The position numbers were made by a program, and so were the translations under genes. Shown in pieces: positions 61,744-64,000 of a stretch of 64,000 nt of DNA. The notes beneath the pieces were generated by a model. It ran no database searches. It was not told the DNA's origin and was given only the letters and a program-made list of their open reading frames with translations. The number at the start of each line of letters is the position of its first letter. Position 1 is the stretch's first letter. Source of the DNA: Mesorhizobium neociceri (GTDB lineage: Bacteria; Pseudomonadota; Alphaproteobacteria; Rhizobiales; Rhizobiaceae). Location: NCBI RefSeq assembly GCF_013520985.1, contig NZ_JACDTY010000001.1, positions 372,001-436,000 on the forward strand, in the 5' to 3' direction.

Positions 61744-61921
61744 GCGCTGCCCCTCATCCCCCTGCCGGGACCTTCTCCCCGTATAGCGACGGGGAGAAGG
61801 GGTTGGCCGCAACGTCGGCCCTTTTCTACAGTCTGGGAAATTGGCGAAACCGTCAAAGAGAGCGCCTTTCTCCCCGTTCTCCACGGGGAGAAATGTCCGG
61901 CAGGACAATGAGGGGCGGCGC
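61744..61921. repeat. RIME-like paired inverted repeat
   Basis: Arms 61744-61802 and 61866-61921 in opposite orientation, with TTCTCCCCGT/ACGGGGAGAA hairpins and CCCTCATTG/CAATGAGGGG-like ends, around about 60 bases of spacer. It lies between the ParD-type gene and a converging PLP enzyme gene. Confidence 0.8.
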
Positions 61922-61959
61922 TGATGCCGGTCAATCTCAAGGACATCACGTCTAGCGCT

Positions 61960-63075
61960 TCAAGCCCCGATCTTGTCCAGCGATGCCTCGATCGCCTGCC
62001 AGAGTTCTTCCGCCGGTTCGCAGCCCACCGACAGGCGCACGAAGCCGGGCGGAACGGCATCGCCGCGCTTGGCGCGCCGTTCGGCGGAAGTGTGGACGCC
62101 GCCGAAGGAGGTTGCCGCCTGCATCAGCGTGCAGTTGTTGATGAAATCCTCGGCCTTGTCCTCGGAGGCGAGTTCGAAGGAGACGAGAAAACCGAAGCGC
62201 TCCATCTGGGCGCGGGCGAGGTTGTGCGACGGGTCGCCTTCCAGCCCGGGATAGCGCAGGCCGCTCACCGCGTGATGGTTTTTCAGACGCTTCGCGATAA
62301 CCTCGGCGGAAGTGCACATGCGGTCGAAGCGTACGTCCAGCGTCTCCAGGCCGCGATGCACCAGCCATGCCTCGAACGGCCCGGGAATGCCGCCGGCGGT
62401 CTCGCGCCAGCCGGTGACGGCGGCGATGATGTCGGGGTTGCGGCTCGCGACATGGCCGAACAGCACGTCGGAATGACCATTGGCCGCCTTGGTGTCGGCT
62501 GCAACGACGATGTCGGCGCCGAGATCGAGCGGACGCTGGCCGAATGGCGTCATCGTCGTATTGTCGACGACGACCATCGCGCCCGCCCGGTGGGCGGCTT
62601 CGGCGACGGCTGTGATGTCGCAGATGTCCAGTCGCGGATTTGACGGGGTCTCCACATAGACAAGGCGATAGCCGTCGAAGCCGCCGTCGAGGAAGGTCGA
62701 TGTCGGTCTAAGATCATAGGCGATGCCGAACGGCTTGAGGAAACGTTCGGCCAGCGCCCGCGTGGCGTGATAGCCGTCCGAAGGCAAAAGGACGCGGTCG
62801 CCTGTTTTCAGCAGGCCAAAGAACACCGCCGAGATCGCCGCCATTCCCGAGGGAAAGCCGACGCAAGGCGCGTCTTCCAGATGCGCCAGCATGTGCTCGA
62901 CCGCGTCCCAGGTGGCGTTGCTGTAACGGCCATACTGGCTGTAGCCGGCGCCATCGCCCGGGTTGTGGAAAATGGCGGCCATGGTCAGGGGCAACGGGAT
63001 GGGATCGCCTTTGGCAAGCCCGTCGCGACGCAGATGGGCAAGGGACGCCGCGCGTGACCTGGCTGTTTCGGGCAT
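61960..63075 (-). CDS. Transsulfuration PLP enzyme, cystathionine gamma-lyase-like
   Basis: A 371-residue Cys/Met-metabolism PLP enzyme. YSQYGRYSNATWDAVEHMLAHLE is near 45-67, the phosphate contact is GFPSGMAAISAVFFGLL, the PLP ring region VVVDNTTMTPFGQRP is near 165-179, and the Schiff-base Lys is in VVAADTKAANGHSDVLFG near 188-205. It may split cystathionine or a related sulfur compound. A second member of the superfamily is encoded at 21763, and the two differ clearly. It stands alone upstream of the mraZ region. Confidence 0.85.
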   Translation of the reverse strand: MPETARSRAASLAHLRRDGLAKGDPIPLPLTMAAIFHNPGDGAGYSQYGRYSNATWDAVEHMLAHLEDAPCVGFPSGMAAISAVFFGLLKTGDRVLLPSDGYHATRALAERFLKPFGIAYDLRPTSTFLDGGFDGYRLVYVETPSNPRLDICDITAVAEAAHRAGAMVVVDNTTMTPFGQRPLDLGADIVVAADTKAANGHSDVLFGHVASRNPDIIAAVTGWRETAGGIPGPFEAWLVHRGLETLDVRFDRMCTSAEVIAKRLKNHHAVSGLRYPGLEGDPSHNLARAQMERFGFLVSFELASEDKAEDFINNCTLMQAATSFGGVHTSAERRAKRGDAVPPGFVRLSVGCEPAEELWQAIEASLDKIGA

Positions 63076-63480
63076 GGATTTTCAAACCTCGTTGCTGAGC
63101 GGAAAGACGGGCTGACGCTATGCGCGGCAGCGGTGCATCGCAAGCCGCCTCCGGTTGGGCCAAGCCCGCTCTAAACCCTTCGTTAGGCTTAATGGGAGAT
63201 AAAGACGGGAGCGTCGTCAAAGCTGCTCTCACCGGTTGTGGCGCGCGCGTTTGTGAAGCCTGATCCCGTTGACGCCCATAGTGCCCCATGATATCCCATT
63301 TCGATACCAAAGCCTTCGTTCCGCGTCAGGGTAAAGCGTACGCCAATCGGGCAGCCGCAGCGGCTGTGCGTTTGCAGGGTTTTGCTGTTGGGACCGAAGC
63401 AGATTTTCGGCAGGGGACGCGCTTCGGCGCGGACGAAAACATGGAGAGGGGTGCGGCGGCGGAAGCGGCTGTAGCGTGTC
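63076..63480. other. Regulatory gap before mraZ
   Basis: About 400 bases with no credible gene. It holds the mraZ promoter and operator at 63269-63298, leaving a leader of about 180 bases before mraZ with no clear fold. Confidence 0.6.
63269..63298 (+). promoter_or_regulatory. mraZ promoter overlapped by MraZ-box repeats
   Basis: TTGACG (63269-63274) and TATCCC (63292-63297) with a 17-base spacer. On the minus strand three TGGGN repeats (63274-63278, 63284-63288, 63294-63298) lie at an exact 10-base period, which matches the published MraZ binding pattern of TGGGN with five-base spacers. Autorepression is inferred. Confidence 0.7.
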
Positions 63481-63939
63481 ATGGACCGGTTTCTGTCAAG
63501 CGCGGTGAACAGGATCGATGCGAAGGGGCGGGTCTCCGTTCCGGCGCATTTCCGCGCGGTCGTGCAGAAGCGTGGCTATTCGGAGCTCTATGCGCTGCGT
63601 GGCCTGGACGTTCCGGTGATGGATGTCGGCGGTCTCGATTTGCTCGACCGCTACGAGCAGCGCATCGCGCTGGAAGACCCCTTTTTGCAGACGGCGGACG
63701 ACATGTCGTTCTTCTGCCATGGCGACGGGACGTTCCTGAAACTCGACCAGGACGGCCGCATCACGATGAGCGATTTCATCCGCGAACATACGGGCATCAC
63801 GAGCGAAGTGGCCTTTGTCGGCCGCGGCAATTTCTTTCAAGTTTGGGAACCGGGGCGGCTTGCCGCCTATGGAGCGCAGGCGCGCGCCCGGCTTTTGCAG
63901 CTTCGGCAGGGGACGAAGCCTGGGGAGCGACCGGAATGA
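63481..63939 (+). CDS. mraZ: Transcriptional regulator MraZ
   Basis: A 152-residue MraZ made of two AbrB-like halves: FLSSAVNRIDAKGRVSVPAHFRAVV at about 4-28 and FLKLDQDGRITMSDFIREHTGITSEVAFVGRGNFFQVWEP near 83-122. It binds its own promoter region and modulates the division/cell-wall gene cluster. The stop overlaps the rsmH start (ATGA). Upstream TGGGN repeats match its expected binding site. Confidence 0.95.
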   Translation: MDRFLSSAVNRIDAKGRVSVPAHFRAVVQKRGYSELYALRGLDVPVMDVGGLDLLDRYEQRIALEDPFLQTADDMSFFCHGDGTFLKLDQDGRITMSDFIREHTGITSEVAFVGRGNFFQVWEPGRLAAYGAQARARLLQLRQGTKPGERPE

Positions 63940-64000
63940 TGGCGGATCACGGCGATGATATCAGCGCCGTTGGCGGATCGGTCCGCCACATTCCGGTCCT
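63936..64000 (+). CDS. rsmH: 16S rRNA methyltransferase RsmH, N-terminal fragment
   Basis: Only the first 21 codons are inside the window: MMADHGDDISAVGGSVRHIP then VL, with the HIPVL start typical of RsmH (MraW). The enzyme methylates C1402 of 16S rRNA. ATGA overlap with mraZ is the usual arrangement; a start at 63939 is equally possible. The gene continues past the right edge. Confidence 0.85.
   Translation, partial: MMADHGDDISAVGGSVRHIPV

Overview
The window looks like the chromosome of a high-GC alphaproteobacterium of the order Rhizobiales, most likely Mesorhizobium or a close relative. This is judged from gene content and repeat style, not from a database search. Supporting signs are the mraZ-rsmH start of the division cluster, a bacterial type A RNase P RNA, a btaA-btaB betaine-lipid operon, many ATGA-type gene overlaps, and several families of short palindromic intergenic repeats resembling rhizobial RIME elements.

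Region by region. 1-1.1 kb: two coupled accessory genes on the minus strand, one with a HEPN-like RNase motif and running off the edge. 1.5-2.2 kb: a ChaC-type cyclotransferase. 2.3-5.9 kb: preT, a methyltransferase and preA, encoding dihydropyrimidine dehydrogenase. 6-10 kb: an Rrf2 regulator with AhpD-like and DoxX proteins, two SDR enzymes and a divergent MmyB-type regulator. 10-21.1 kb: rutR, an omega-aminotransferase, an N-carbamoyl amidohydrolase, a stray CdiI-like immunity gene, dihydropyrimidinase, two small secreted paralogues, a cupin and a four-gene ABC importer interrupted by a DUF559 gene inside inverted repeats. 21-30.9 kb: Lrp plus a transsulfuration-type enzyme, a CHRD protein, a TPP enzyme with a CoA-transferase, a lipase-like hydrolase, RNase T2 and a diguanylate cyclase. 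31-35.4 kb: ettA, a toxin-antitoxin pair coupled to tam, and a FabH-like synthase. 35.4-45 kb: mixed small metabolic genes, two TetR/ArsR-type regulators and metF. 45-54 kb: an EamA exporter, an ODC-like decarboxylase, cell-wall hydrolases, a serine hydrolase, higBA and btaAB. 54-63.1 kb: a 5-oxoprolinase-type hydantoinase, TerB-DnaJ, amidase and transglycosylase genes, rnpB, an orphan ParD antitoxin and a transsulfuration-type enzyme. 63.2-64 kb: mraZ and the start of rsmH.

The best-supported functional theme is reductive pyrimidine catabolism. PreTA, dihydropyrimidinase, a carbamoyl-beta-alanine amidohydrolase and a beta-alanine:pyruvate-type aminotransferase would take uracil or thymine to malonate semialdehyde. 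A RutR homologue is encoded here, and RutR-like operators lie before preT (2304-2319) and before the aminotransferase (10797-10812). The NMT1/ThiY-like ABC importer is probably the uptake arm (inference).

Other regulatory signals read directly from the bases are a Pho box before btaAB, three TGGGN repeats at 10-bp period over the mraZ promoter, and palindromes or direct repeats before several local regulators. The most unusual items are the HEPN-like gene pair at the left edge, the DUF559 gene whose ends are made of inverted-repeat arms, a related repeat arm translated inside the 5-oxoprolinase gene, and a 28-residue membrane peptide gene at 44.6-44.7 kb.
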